A stretch of 64,000 nt of DNA from Pedosphaera parvula Ellin514. Lineage in GTDB: Bacteria; Verrucomicrobiota; Verrucomicrobiia; Limisphaerales; Pedosphaeraceae. Below, piece after piece: positions 1 through 7,919 of this stretch (the stretch's first letter is position 1; every line of letters begins with the position of its first letter). The stretch covers positions 1 through 64,000 of the forward strand of contig NZ_ABOX02000004.1 of NCBI RefSeq assembly GCF_000172555.1, written 5' to 3'. The position numbers were made by a program, and so were the translations under genes. The notes under the pieces were generated by a model that had not been told where the DNA came from, did no database searches, and saw only the letters and a list, made by a program, of their open reading frames with translations.

Positions 1-130
1 TGTAGCCCTGCCCGATGGGGACGTTGATATAACCAACAACGTTTAATGAATAAACGTTCGATTGTGCTGTCGCGGAGATAGCACCGACCGCGAGCAACGC
101 AGCCGTAAGTAATGTTGTTTTTGTTCTCAT
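1..130 (-). CDS. Secreted protein of unknown function, N-terminal fragment
   Basis: Only the first 43 codons lie in the window; the rest runs off the left edge. The start ATG is at 130. The product has a short basic N-terminus, a hydrophobic core of about 15 residues and a likely signal peptidase site after ATA, followed by QSNVYSLNVVGYIN. I recall this short exported motif from many secreted proteins of Pedosphaera-type bacteria, but no function follows from it. A promoter-like pair of boxes lies 32 to 60 bases upstream. The export prediction is sound; the identity is unknown. Confidence 0.6.
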   Translation of the reverse strand, partial: MRTKTTLLTAALLAVGAISATAQSNVYSLNVVGYINVPIGQGY

Positions 131-161
131 TTTTTTGTTATGTTGTTCCGTGTGTAGCGGC

Positions 162-190
162 ACTATCTCTAAACGGGAAGCAAGTGTCAA
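162..190 (-). promoter_or_regulatory. Sigma-70-like promoter for the leftmost secreted protein
   Basis: Reading the minus strand, a perfect TTGACA box (185-190) is followed after 17 bases by GATAGT (162-167), which matches the -10 consensus at four of six positions. The start codon at 130 is 32 bases further on. Spacing and position fit a housekeeping promoter. Prediction from sequence only. Confidence 0.5.
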
Positions 191-315
191 TAATTTTGTA
201 AAAAATTTTGAACATTTATAAGAGGTCGTTTTTGGCACACGCAATTCCCAATCCTTTTTCATCCCTCAGCTTTCTTCATTCTTGTTGCGATCAGCATGAT
301 GATAAAGTTAGTGAT

Positions 316-1386
316 CTAAGATGGCTGCACCACAACGACTTTCATGGAATCCGGTTTCGGATTGACGGCCAATTCTACAGCCTCCGCCGTTTTCTCCAAA
401 GGATAGGTGTGCGTAATCAGTCTTCTCACGTCCAGTTTTCGAGAGAAAACCAACCGTGCAACCTCCTTTTGCAGTAGAAAATCTGATGAATAGCTGCCAA
501 TCAGGTCTTTCTCATCGACGCAAATCGCCGAAAGATCCATTCCTAACTGCTCCCCCCTCCTCGTGTGGGCAAAAAGCAACACTTGACCACCTCCCCGCAA
601 TTGCGCTTGAGCCTGAAGCACTGCTTGATTGGAAGGCACTGCAATCACAGCAGCATCCAAGCCTTTTCCCCGCGTCAGCTTACGAACCTGATCCTCATAA
701 TCACGGGCATCAGCTTTGAACGCCCAGCTTGCACCCCATTCCCTAGCCAACTGCAACCGTGATTCCAGCAAATCGCTCGCGACTACTTTAACTCCGCGCA
801 AGGCCAGCAAGCGAGTGAACATGAGGCCAATGGGTCCCTGTCCGGCAACCAGGACAATATCACCTTTGAGCAGATTCAACCGTTTTACAGCCTTCAAGAC
901 CGTATTAACTGGCTCCTGCATTGCCCCCTCGACAAACGAATTGCGTTTGGGAATTTTTACCACGCCTGGTAGCACAAATGATTTTACCTGCACGTATTCG
1001 GCATATCCGCCGCCAGCGGGTTCAAATCCTGCAGTAATTCCAGTGCGCTTGTACTGTTCGCATTGTGCAAATGCGTGATGCCTGCAAGCATGGCATTTCA
1101 GACAGGGCACATGGTGATGCAAGGCCACCCGATCACCGACTCTAAATCCCTTTACCTTTGATCCGACCTTTACAACCACCCCAGCGGTTTCATGTCCAAA
1201 AACGCGTGGAGGTGGCACGGTGCCGTAATGAATTTTCTTAATGTCAGTCGGACACACGCCGCAGGCAGCCACTTTTACCAATAAATCTCCAGCACCAATG
1301 TGTGGAACCGGTAAAGATTCCAATTGCAAGTTTTTTACGCCTCGGTAGACAACTGCACGCATCGTTTTCGGAATTTCAACAGACAT
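316..1386 (-). CDS. Zinc-dependent alcohol/polyol dehydrogenase (MDR superfamily)
   Basis: A 356-residue medium-chain dehydrogenase of the threonine/sorbitol dehydrogenase type. The catalytic zinc ligands Cys45 (in ACGVCPTD) and His65-Glu66 (GHE) are present. The structural zinc site is complete, with Cys95, Cys98, Cys101 and Cys109. The Rossmann motif GQGPIG is at 182-187, followed by a conserved Asp in VVASD. It should oxidise an alcohol or polyol with NAD(P), but the substrate cannot be read from the sequence. No partner gene is adjacent: the next gene is divergent. Family call is firm; substrate open. Confidence 0.88.
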   Translation of the reverse strand: MSVEIPKTMRAVVYRGVKNLQLESLPVPHIGAGDLLVKVAACGVCPTDIKKIHYGTVPPPRVFGHETAGVVVKVGSKVKGFRVGDRVALHHHVPCLKCHACRHHAFAQCEQYKRTGITAGFEPAGGGYAEYVQVKSFVLPGVVKIPKRNSFVEGAMQEPVNTVLKAVKRLNLLKGDIVLVAGQGPIGLMFTRLLALRGVKVVASDLLESRLQLAREWGASWAFKADARDYEDQVRKLTRGKGLDAAVIAVPSNQAVLQAQAQLRGGGQVLLFAHTRRGEQLGMDLSAICVDEKDLIGSYSSDFLLQKEVARLVFSRKLDVRRLITHTYPLEKTAEAVELAVNPKPDSMKVVVVQPS

Positions 1387-1545
1387 GAGTGGAAAGCTAT
1401 TAAAGAAACAGGCTCGTCGGAAAGGCTGAAAATCCAGGTACCATCAATTTCTTTTTTGAAACTGGCAGATCCCTGCCAATAACCCCCCCTTGATTACCCC
1501 CAATTAGCATTGTCACCAGCTCAAATTTTCCACAAAAATATTACT

Positions 1546-3615
1546 ATGCGTGTAGAGCGTTGGTGTTGCCTGTTGCTTGCCTTGGTCACTCTGGCCGTAT
1601 ATTCGCCGGTGATCCGAAACGACTTTATCAATTACGATGATCCGGATTACGTCACTCTGAACTACAACGTTCAAGGCGGACTGAATGCGACTAGTATTGC
1701 CTGGGCATTTACAACGGGCCATTCAACGAACTGGCACCCGCTGACCTGGTTGTCTCATATGTTGGATTGCCAGTTCTATGGGCTCAATCCTATTGGCCAT
1801 CACCTCACAAACCTGCTGCTCCACCTTTGCAATACGATTCTGCTCTTCCTGGTGATGCGACTTTTTACGGGTGAACTTTGGCCCAGCGCTCTCGTTGCCG
1901 CCTTATTCGCCTGGCATCCTTTGCATGTCGAATCTGTAGCCTGGGTTTCAGAGCGAAAGGATGTTTTAAGCACGTTTTTTTGGCTGCTAACCCTGTTGGC
2001 TTACTGGTGGTACGCACGCTTTCCAACGATAAAACGTTACCTTGTGGTCCTGGCTTGTTTTCTTTTAGGCCTCTTGTCCAAACCAATGGTGGTAACCCTG
2101 CCATTTGTGCTCATGCTGATGGATTACTGGCCACTCAACCGCATCGCGGAGTTTCCTCCGAACCTTAAGCTCGCTGGAACCAGGCCGATCACGCCAGTGT
2201 CCTGGAAACAATTGGTGACCGAAAAAACGCCACTCCTTTTATTATCCACGGCCTCGAGCGTGGTAACCTTTTTGGTTCAGCGCGCGGGAGGAGCTGTAGC
2301 CCCTCTGGAAAATGTGACTTTAACCGCACGGGTGGAGAATGCCCTGGTTTCATACCTCCGGTACCTCGGAAAAATGTTCTTTCCACACAATCTGGCCGTT
2401 CCTTACCCAATGCCGGAAGAGTGGCCTGCACCTCTGGTGATTTTCGCGATTCTGGCATTATCTTTTCTGACGTTCCTGGCCTTAAAATGGCTTCGCCGTG
2501 CGCCCTATTTTTTCATGGGCTATTTCTTTTTCCTGGGCACTCTGGTTCCGGTGATCGGTTTAATTCAGGTTGGCAGGCAATCCATGGCCGACAGATACTC
2601 CTACATCCCTTTGATCGGGATATTTATTATTATCGCATGGGGGATACGCGAACTCATGGAGCGCTGGCCCAAATATCGTTTGTTGGCAGTCGGCAGCATT
2701 TGCTTGTTGGTCGGATCATGTTTGCCCCTCACGTATCTGCAGGCACGTTTCTGGAAAAGCTCCATTGCTCTTTTCTCTCATACTCTCGAAGCAAGCCCTG
2801 ACGCGCAGGAAGCCCGGCTCTTGCTGGGGAAAGCTTTTTGCACAGCCGGTCAACCGGAAAAGGCAATGGAACAGTTCAGTCAGATTTTACGGAGCAACCC
2901 CAACTCCGCTGACGCGCTTTTTGCCATCGGTGTGTTGCGGACGGCGGAACACAAGTTGGACGAAGCGGTGGATTATTTGACCCAGGCGGTCAGGCTTTCT
3001 CCCGAAATGCCCAACTTCCACAGTCAATTGGGGGAAGTTCTCCTGGCCCGGGGAAATCTTGGAGAAGCCATGGCGCAGTTCGACCAAACCTTGCAGCTGG
3101 CGCCGCGAGATGCCATTGCTCACCGACAAAAGGGTTGTACCTTGGCCAGACTGGGTAAACTCGAGAACGCCATGGCTGAATTCGGGGAAGCTTCGCAACT
3201 GGCCCCACAGGATGCCGAATGCTTTTACGACCTCGCTCTGGCCTTGGCCCTCCAAAAAAACCATGGTGCCGCAATTGCACAATATCGCACAGCAATCCGG
3301 CTGAAGCCTGATTACGCCGTTGCGTTAAACGATCTTGCCTGGCTTCTGGCCACGGCTCCCGAATCAGAACTCCGCAATGGTAATGAAGCTGTTCCCCTGG
3401 CAGAGCGAGCCAGGAAGCTTTGCGGAGAAAAGGAACCGCAATATTTAGGGACTTTGGATGCAGCTTACGCTGAGGCAGGACGGTTCAAGGAAGCCATCAC
3501 CCTCGCCGAAAAGGTCAGGCACATGGCCCTGGCGAGCGGTTCCAAGGATTTGGTTGAGGCAGCCGATAAAAGACTCGATGCTTATCGGCAGGGGAAACCC
3601 TATCACCAACCGTAG
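1546..3615 (+). CDS. Multi-spanning membrane protein with C-terminal TPR repeats (TMTC-like)
   Basis: The product is 689 residues from ATG 1546; an in-frame TTG at 1510 would add 12 residues, but the ATG puts the basic MRVERW directly before the first membrane helix. The N-terminal half has about ten hydrophobic segments and early acidic motifs (NDFINYDDPDYV, then NWHPLTWLSHMLD) typical of GT-C-fold proteins related to O-mannosyltransferases and TMTC proteins. From about residue 420 there are five to six tetratricopeptide repeats. By family it may transfer a sugar to exported proteins, or scaffold such an enzyme. No neighbouring glycan gene supports a specific acceptor. Confidence 0.75.
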   Translation: MRVERWCCLLLALVTLAVYSPVIRNDFINYDDPDYVTLNYNVQGGLNATSIAWAFTTGHSTNWHPLTWLSHMLDCQFYGLNPIGHHLTNLLLHLCNTILLFLVMRLFTGELWPSALVAALFAWHPLHVESVAWVSERKDVLSTFFWLLTLLAYWWYARFPTIKRYLVVLACFLLGLLSKPMVVTLPFVLMLMDYWPLNRIAEFPPNLKLAGTRPITPVSWKQLVTEKTPLLLLSTASSVVTFLVQRAGGAVAPLENVTLTARVENALVSYLRYLGKMFFPHNLAVPYPMPEEWPAPLVIFAILALSFLTFLALKWLRRAPYFFMGYFFFLGTLVPVIGLIQVGRQSMADRYSYIPLIGIFIIIAWGIRELMERWPKYRLLAVGSICLLVGSCLPLTYLQARFWKSSIALFSHTLEASPDAQEARLLLGKAFCTAGQPEKAMEQFSQILRSNPNSADALFAIGVLRTAEHKLDEAVDYLTQAVRLSPEMPNFHSQLGEVLLARGNLGEAMAQFDQTLQLAPRDAIAHRQKGCTLARLGKLENAMAEFGEASQLAPQDAECFYDLALALALQKNHGAAIAQYRTAIRLKPDYAVALNDLAWLLATAPESELRNGNEAVPLAERARKLCGEKEPQYLGTLDAAYAEAGRFKEAITLAEKVRHMALASGSKDLVEAADKRLDAYRQGKPYHQP

Positions 3616-3636
3616 CACCTTGCCACGACAACTGTG

Positions 3637-4356
3637 TTAATCCTCACCGTAAAAAGCCGTAAACCACTTTTCAGCTGCCGAACAAAACTCGATCTTTAGC
3701 CCGCGCCACTCGTAACGTACAGCGCGTGCATGCAGCGCGTGATGTGGCAGAATCAGTTTTTTCCACTGTTCCTCTGTCAGGCGATCCTGCACCAGCGCCA
3801 TATATAGATCTTCATCCCCGCCATACATCTTGTCTCCCACAATCGGATGGTCAATGTGGGCCAGGTGAATTCGAATCTGATGCTTGCGTCCGGTATGAGG
3901 CAGAACGCGTAACAGAGTAAAATCACCCTCTTCTCGGCTGAACCTTTTCTTTACCGTAAAGTCGGTCTGGGAAGCCGCTCCGCCTTCCACTACAGTATCT
4001 TTAATGGCGATGATGCTCGAAGTGTCTTTCCCAAGAGCAGCCTGAATGGTCCCCTGCTCTTCCCGAACGTGGCCATGAACTATGGCGAGATACTCTTTTT
4101 GAACCTCGCGCCCTTCCCAAATTCTTCTCAAACCGCGGGCGGTGGTATCATCCTTGGCCACAATCACGATGCCGCTGGTTTCCCGATCGAGCCGGTTTAC
4201 GAGATGAGGATGAGATTCCGGGCCCAAATGCAGGCGAACGCGGCTGATGAGACTGGAATATTCGTCACCTTTGGTGGGATGGCAGACCAGACCGGCTGGC
4301 TTGTTAATCACCAGCAGTTCGGCATCTTCGTGCACGACATCAAATAACTTTTCCAT
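3637..4356 (-). CDS. RluA-family pseudouridine synthase
   Basis: About 239 residues from ATG 4356; the frame stays open upstream to 4419, but the family fold starts at FDVVHEDAELLVINKPAG. The catalytic motif is NRLDRETSG, with the Asp that attacks uridine. The later GRKHQIRIHLAHIDHPIVGD block is also diagnostic. There is no N-terminal S4 RNA-binding domain, so it belongs to the short class. It should convert uridine to pseudouridine in rRNA or tRNA; the target cannot be assigned. It converges with the upstream TPR-protein gene. Confidence 0.88.
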   Translation of the reverse strand: MEKLFDVVHEDAELLVINKPAGLVCHPTKGDEYSSLISRVRLHLGPESHPHLVNRLDRETSGIVIVAKDDTTARGLRRIWEGREVQKEYLAIVHGHVREEQGTIQAALGKDTSSIIAIKDTVVEGGAASQTDFTVKKRFSREEGDFTLLRVLPHTGRKHQIRIHLAHIDHPIVGDKMYGGDEDLYMALVQDRLTEEQWKKLILPHHALHARAVRYEWRGLKIEFCSAAEKWFTAFYGED

Positions 4357-4492
4357 TTTGTTCAAATCGCGGGCGCAAACAGCTTTTACCCTGAATAATG
4401 CAGGTGGCTGGCAGCGCATCGTATATCATCGTATATAAGTATATGGAATGACATGGCTTGTCATTATTTCCCGTTGTCGTATCCTGATTTGA

Positions 4493-5131
4493 GTGAAGTT
4501 GAACGGTTCAAAATTCGATTTAAAACTGCTGTTGCCCATTATCCTGATGGTGCTGTTCGCCGTGACGCGCATTCCTGGCTTAATGCCGTGGAATTTTAGC
4601 GCTGCCTATGCGTTGATGTTTTGCGCTGGAGTTTTCTTCCCACGCAAGTTGGTTTGGTGGTTGCCCTTCGCTACGATGTTGGTTACTGACATTCTGCTAA
4701 ACTCCTTGTATTATAAGCTGCCTGCCAGCCAGTGGTTTAGCCCGCAAATGTTGGCTGTTTACGGCATTTACGTGGTTCTGGTTTGGATGGGCAGAAAGTT
4801 CGGTCCCAAAGCCTCTTTCATGTCGTTACTAGGTGGCGGCATCCTGGGAGCATTGCTCTTTTACGTCATCACCAATTCCATTTCCTGGCTGGATAACCCG
4901 GAATACAAAAAAACTTTAACCGGTTGGCTCGTGGCCTTGACCAAAGGAACTTCAGGTTGGCCGCAAACGTGGGAATTTTTCCGAAACACACTCATGAGCG
5001 GTGGCTTGTTTACCGGCCTGTTCGCAGGAGCAATGAAACTGCTCGAAGCTTTGGAACCGGCGGAGGAAGAAGAAAAGGAAAAAGCGGAAGAGGAAGCACC
5101 GGAGGCCAAACCCGAGGAAGCCAAGGCCTGA
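4493..5131 (+). CDS. DUF6580-like integral membrane protein
   Basis: Starts with GTG and encodes 212 residues. There are five to six hydrophobic segments, with conserved-looking FAVTRIPGLMPWNFS near the start and a KGTSGWPQTWEFFRNTL loop before the last helix. This pattern resembles DUF6580 proteins, which look like substrate-binding components of ECF-type transporters; that is a recollection. The last 30 residues form an Ala/Glu/Lys-rich tail, presumably cytoplasmic. The stop lies seven bases before the next GTG, so it is probably cotranscribed with the phosphoesterase. Confidence 0.65.
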   Translation: MKLNGSKFDLKLLLPIILMVLFAVTRIPGLMPWNFSAAYALMFCAGVFFPRKLVWWLPFATMLVTDILLNSLYYKLPASQWFSPQMLAVYGIYVVLVWMGRKFGPKASFMSLLGGGILGALLFYVITNSISWLDNPEYKKTLTGWLVALTKGTSGWPQTWEFFRNTLMSGGLFTGLFAGAMKLLEALEPAEEEEKEKAEEEAPEAKPEEAKA

Positions 5132-5138
5132 TTATTTC

Positions 5139-5600
5139 GTGAAAATCGGAATCATCTCAGACACTCACAATTTCTTTGATCCCAAGATTCCGAAAATCTT
5201 CAAGGGTGTGGACCACATCCTGCATGCCGGCGACATCGGCCAACCGCAAATAATCCATCAACTGGAGAGCATCGCACCGGTGACGGCTGTCCTGGGCAAC
5301 ACCGATGTCGGCTTGCACTACCGGCAAACTGAAGTTGTCAAACTTGGCGGTCGAAAATTCCTGGTGCATCACATCGTGGATGCGCAACGGCCTTCGGAAG
5401 TATTACAGCGGCGCCTCTCACGTGAGAATCCAGACGTAGTGGTTTTTGGCCATACGCACAAGCCATTCAATGAACTGATTGGCCATACGCTTTACTTCAA
5501 CCCCGGATCGGCTGGGAAGAAACGGTTCAGCCTGCCGCGCACTCTGGCAATCCTGCATTGCGATGCGAAGGGCATTCGTCCGGAGTATTTCGATTTGTGA
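5139..5600 (+). CDS. YfcE/MJ0936-type metallophosphoesterase
   Basis: A 153-residue calcineurin-like phosphoesterase starting with GTG. The metal-binding motifs occur in order: GIISDTHN, HAGDIG, LGNTDV, HHI and GHTHKP, ending with NPGS. By family it is a small phosphodiesterase; the physiological substrate is generally unknown. It lies seven bases after the DUF6580-like gene, with which it likely shares a transcript. Confidence 0.9.
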   Translation: MKIGIISDTHNFFDPKIPKIFKGVDHILHAGDIGQPQIIHQLESIAPVTAVLGNTDVGLHYRQTEVVKLGGRKFLVHHIVDAQRPSEVLQRRLSRENPDVVVFGHTHKPFNELIGHTLYFNPGSAGKKRFSLPRTLAILHCDAKGIRPEYFDL

Positions 5601-5624
5601 TTACTCGGAACTATTCAGTTGGGA

Positions 5625-5779
5625 AACCACGAATGGACACAAACCCACACGAATTATAGAAAAACACTCCAAATGGCCTAGTGGAAAAGACTCACTATTT
5701 GGCGCTCCCCCATCGCAGACAGTCCAACCCCACTTCAATCCGAATCTTTATTAGTGTTTATTCGTGTCAATTAGTGGTT
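5625..5779. repeat. 155-bp inverted-repeat element (REP/MITE-like)
   Basis: The left arm starts at AACCACGAATGGACAC (5625) and the right arm, read in reverse complement, starts AACCACTAATTGACAC (ending 5779). The arms match at roughly 25 of 35 positions and are built from GAAT-N2-ACAC units. The element fills the gap between two genes and has no open frame. I recall similar GAATNNACAC palindromes as dispersed intergenic repeats in environmental bacteria; copy number here is unknown. Confidence 0.5.
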
Positions 5780-5797
5780 GAACTGCCTTTCTCCGGA

Positions 5798-6415
5798 TTA
5801 CTTCCTGTCGGATGAGCGAGATTTTGCTTTTGTTGAATTGTTCAAATCCCTCTCTGCATCGGTTTGGGAATCTCGCCCGCTCAATTTCTCTTCCGCGCCA
5901 TTTTTCAAGCCTTCAAACAGGATCGCTCCCGTAGTCAGTGCCAGCTTCCGCCGAACATTTATCTCGGAATAACTGGGTAGTTCGTAGGACCCGGCCGAGA
6001 TGCCATTTGTAAGAATCATCACGCAGCTATTGTCAGAAGATACCCGGGCCCAAATGGTTTCCTTTCGAAGCCGGTCGATATCGGTGAATTCGCCGTAATC
6101 GGACGGAATTGGTTGCATTCCTTCACTTATCTTCGGCGAAACGAACGCTGGCTTGCCATACCCATCGACACGATCGCCATCCTGCAAAACAAAAAAGGCG
6201 CGCCTGACCAACTTTCCTCCATGATCCTCTTCGTAGGTTATTAAGATGTTGGCCAATTGATTCTTCTGAAACACCTGCACATCGCCATATCTCGACGGGG
6301 AATAGAAATGATCCAAATCCTCGTCGGCCCACAATTGCCCAACAGTCTGGGTGGTGCAACCACTCGACAAAGCCAGGAAGGCTGCCGCCATCAATGATAG
6401 TGTTAAGCTTTTCAT
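5798..6415 (-). CDS. Lipoprotein of a tandem paralogous family (copy 1, divergent)
   Basis: The product is 205 residues with a lipobox (LALSSGC, Cys at about 20). After TTQTVGQLWADEDLDHFY comes a segment NILITYEEDHGGKLVRRAFFVLQ that aligns with VLITYDE...KRRAFFVLENQ in the two neighbouring paralogs. The C-terminus is longer and charged (KSRSSDRK), unlike the others, which end in a hydrophobic stretch. Predicted to be an envelope lipoprotein; function unknown. It follows the second paralog by 24 bases on the same strand. Confidence 0.7.
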   Translation of the reverse strand: MKSLTLSLMAAAFLALSSGCTTQTVGQLWADEDLDHFYSPSRYGDVQVFQKNQLANILITYEEDHGGKLVRRAFFVLQDGDRVDGYGKPAFVSPKISEGMQPIPSDYGEFTDIDRLRKETIWARVSSDNSCVMILTNGISAGSYELPSYSEINVRRKLALTTGAILFEGLKNGAEEKLSGRDSQTDAERDLNNSTKAKSRSSDRK

Positions 6416-6439
6416 CAGCTCATACCCTCTCGATAACCA

Positions 6440-7027
6440 TCAGTGATTAGCATGACCTTCCAACCATAGCAACAGCGCGAGTCCCGCTGCAATGGCAGCG
6501 ACCATTCCAGTATCCCCTGTCACAGCCAATGGCGTTAACAAGATCTGCGTCTGCCTGCCATGGCCATCTTCGTAAAACGGCATCGTGAACTTTCCCTGAT
6601 TCTGGTTGGTTAAGATCAATTGTAAACTTTGTTGATTGGTGGAAAAAATCACGGCGGAACTGATGGTGTTGGTTGCAAACAGATTGGTCTCCCAAAAGAT
6701 TGGCACTGAATCCAAACCCGCAGCACTTTTGAGCGAAACAAAATGCGGCTTCTTTCTGGCCTCCAACAAACGCTGGTTCTCCAACACGTAGAAAGCCCGG
6801 CGCTTGATATTATCGCTGCTCTCCTTCTGTTCGTCGTAGGTGATGAGCACATCCTTCTGATCGGCCTTCAGGAATGCCTTGGCACCCGGATCATTTGCAG
6901 GTTGGTGATAATTGGTGAGAAAATCATCACTCCACAGACGCCCCGTAAAGGTGCATTCCTGCAACGACCCACATCCGGGAAGGAACGGCAACAGCAAGGC
7001 AAACAAATAGCATTTAACTCTTTTCAT
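6440..7027 (-). CDS. Lipoprotein of the same tandem family (copy 2)
   Basis: The product is 195 residues with a signal peptide and lipobox FLPGC (Cys19). It is close to copy 3: both have LWSD(D/E)FL, KADQKDVLITYDE, KRRAF(Y/F)VLENQ, KPHFV(S/P)LK and LTNQN followed by QILLTP. A hydrophobic stretch near the C-terminus (GMVAAIAAGLALLLW) may be a second membrane segment. No known domain recognised. A palindromic site shared with the LysR gene lies 70 bases upstream (7098-7131). Confidence 0.7.
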   Translation of the reverse strand: MKRVKCYLFALLLPFLPGCGSLQECTFTGRLWSDDFLTNYHQPANDPGAKAFLKADQKDVLITYDEQKESSDNIKRRAFYVLENQRLLEARKKPHFVSLKSAAGLDSVPIFWETNLFATNTISSAVIFSTNQQSLQLILTNQNQGKFTMPFYEDGHGRQTQILLTPLAVTGDTGMVAAIAAGLALLLWLEGHANH

Positions 7028-7097
7028 TTAGCGATAGTCCTTTCGATTTGCGTGATTGGACTACGAGGCTAAACACCAAATTCGCCTTGGGTGAATT

Positions 7098-7131
7098 GAT
7101 AAAACTGAAGCTGTCATCGATTAAATCGATG
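7098..7131. promoter_or_regulatory. Second copy of the LysR-associated operator
   Basis: GATAAAACT (7098-7106), eight bases, then the perfect palindrome CATCGATTAAATCGATG (7115-7131). The same parts, with the same eight-base spacing, occur at 13042-13075 immediately before the LysR gene. TCGATTAAATCGA fits the T-N11-A rule for LysR-family boxes. The site sits upstream of the leftward lipoprotein gene starting at 7027. Seen directly; binding is inferred. Confidence 0.55.
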
Positions 7132-7141
7132 ATGTCGGCAC

Positions 7142-7245
7142 TTAGGGGCAATTGGCCCAAAGTTGTTCGACAGTCCGGGTGGTGCAGCCACATAATGAAA
7201 CCAGCACTGCGGTGACAAAAGAATCGGTTTTAGACTCTCAGTCAT
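7142..7245 (-). pseudogene. Truncated fourth copy of the lipoprotein family
   Basis: Read on the minus strand, one frame gives VTAVLVSLCGCTTRTVEQLWANCP and then a stop at 7142. This matches the lipobox region of copy 1 (GCTTQTVGQLWAD) at both DNA and protein level. The only ATG (7245, overlapping the stop of copy 3 as ATGA) is in a different frame, and nothing of the mature protein remains. It is a decayed remnant of a fourth tandem copy. Confidence 0.6.
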
Positions 7246-7838
7246 GGTTGCCATGAATTCGTGTCACCATTGTGGACCGCCAACATTATCAGGCCAAATC
7301 CAATAACAGTATAAAGCCCAGTATCTCCTGCCACGGCAAACGGGGTGAGAAGAATCTGCGTCCCCCTGCTGTGTTCGTCAGCGTAAACAGGCATGTGGAA
7401 GTGCCCGAGATTTTGATTGGTAAGCACCAATTGGAAATCCCACTGGTTGGTCGAAATGATCAAGGCTGAACTGTAGGTGTTGGTTTCAACTGTATTTGCC
7501 TCCCACAAGATTGGCACAGGTTCCCGGCCCACTGCATTTTTCAACGGCACAAAATGCGGCTTTCCTCCTGTCGCAAGCAAATGCTGGTTTTCCAACACAA
7601 AAAAAGCCCGGCGTTTGACCTTATCCTTCCTGTCCTGCCTTTCATCGTAGGTGATGAGAACATCCTTCTGATCTGCTTTTATAAATGCTGTTGTGGCTTC
7701 ACCGTTGGTGGGCACATGATTGTTCAGGAGGAATTCATCAGACCACAATGCCCCTGTCAGCGTGATATCCTTCAGCGATCCGCATCCGGTCAGAAGGGAT
7801 AGGCACAAGGTGAGTACAAACGCATTGGCGATTTTCAT
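7242..7838 (-). CDS. Lipoprotein of the tandem family (copy 3)
   Basis: The product is 198 residues with lipobox LLTGC (Cys19), GSLKDITLTGALWSDEFL and the shared KADQKDVLITYDE and KRRAFFVLENQ blocks. The C-terminal LYTVIGFGLIMLA is hydrophobic. Closest relative in the window is copy 2. It lies 81 bases downstream of the MFS gene on the same strand, so it could be on the same transcript as the seven-gene run or start from its own promoter. Function unknown. Confidence 0.7.
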   Translation of the reverse strand: MKIANAFVLTLCLSLLTGCGSLKDITLTGALWSDEFLLNNHVPTNGEATTAFIKADQKDVLITYDERQDRKDKVKRRAFFVLENQHLLATGGKPHFVPLKNAVGREPVPILWEANTVETNTYSSALIISTNQWDFQLVLTNQNLGHFHMPVYADEHSRGTQILLTPFAVAGDTGLYTVIGFGLIMLAVHNGDTNSWQP

Positions 7839-7919
7839 TTCGTAGTGGTCCTTTCTGTCTACACCATTAGACTACCGGTCAAAAAGGAAAATTCACGAAA
7901 AAAAATATTGTATCAACCA

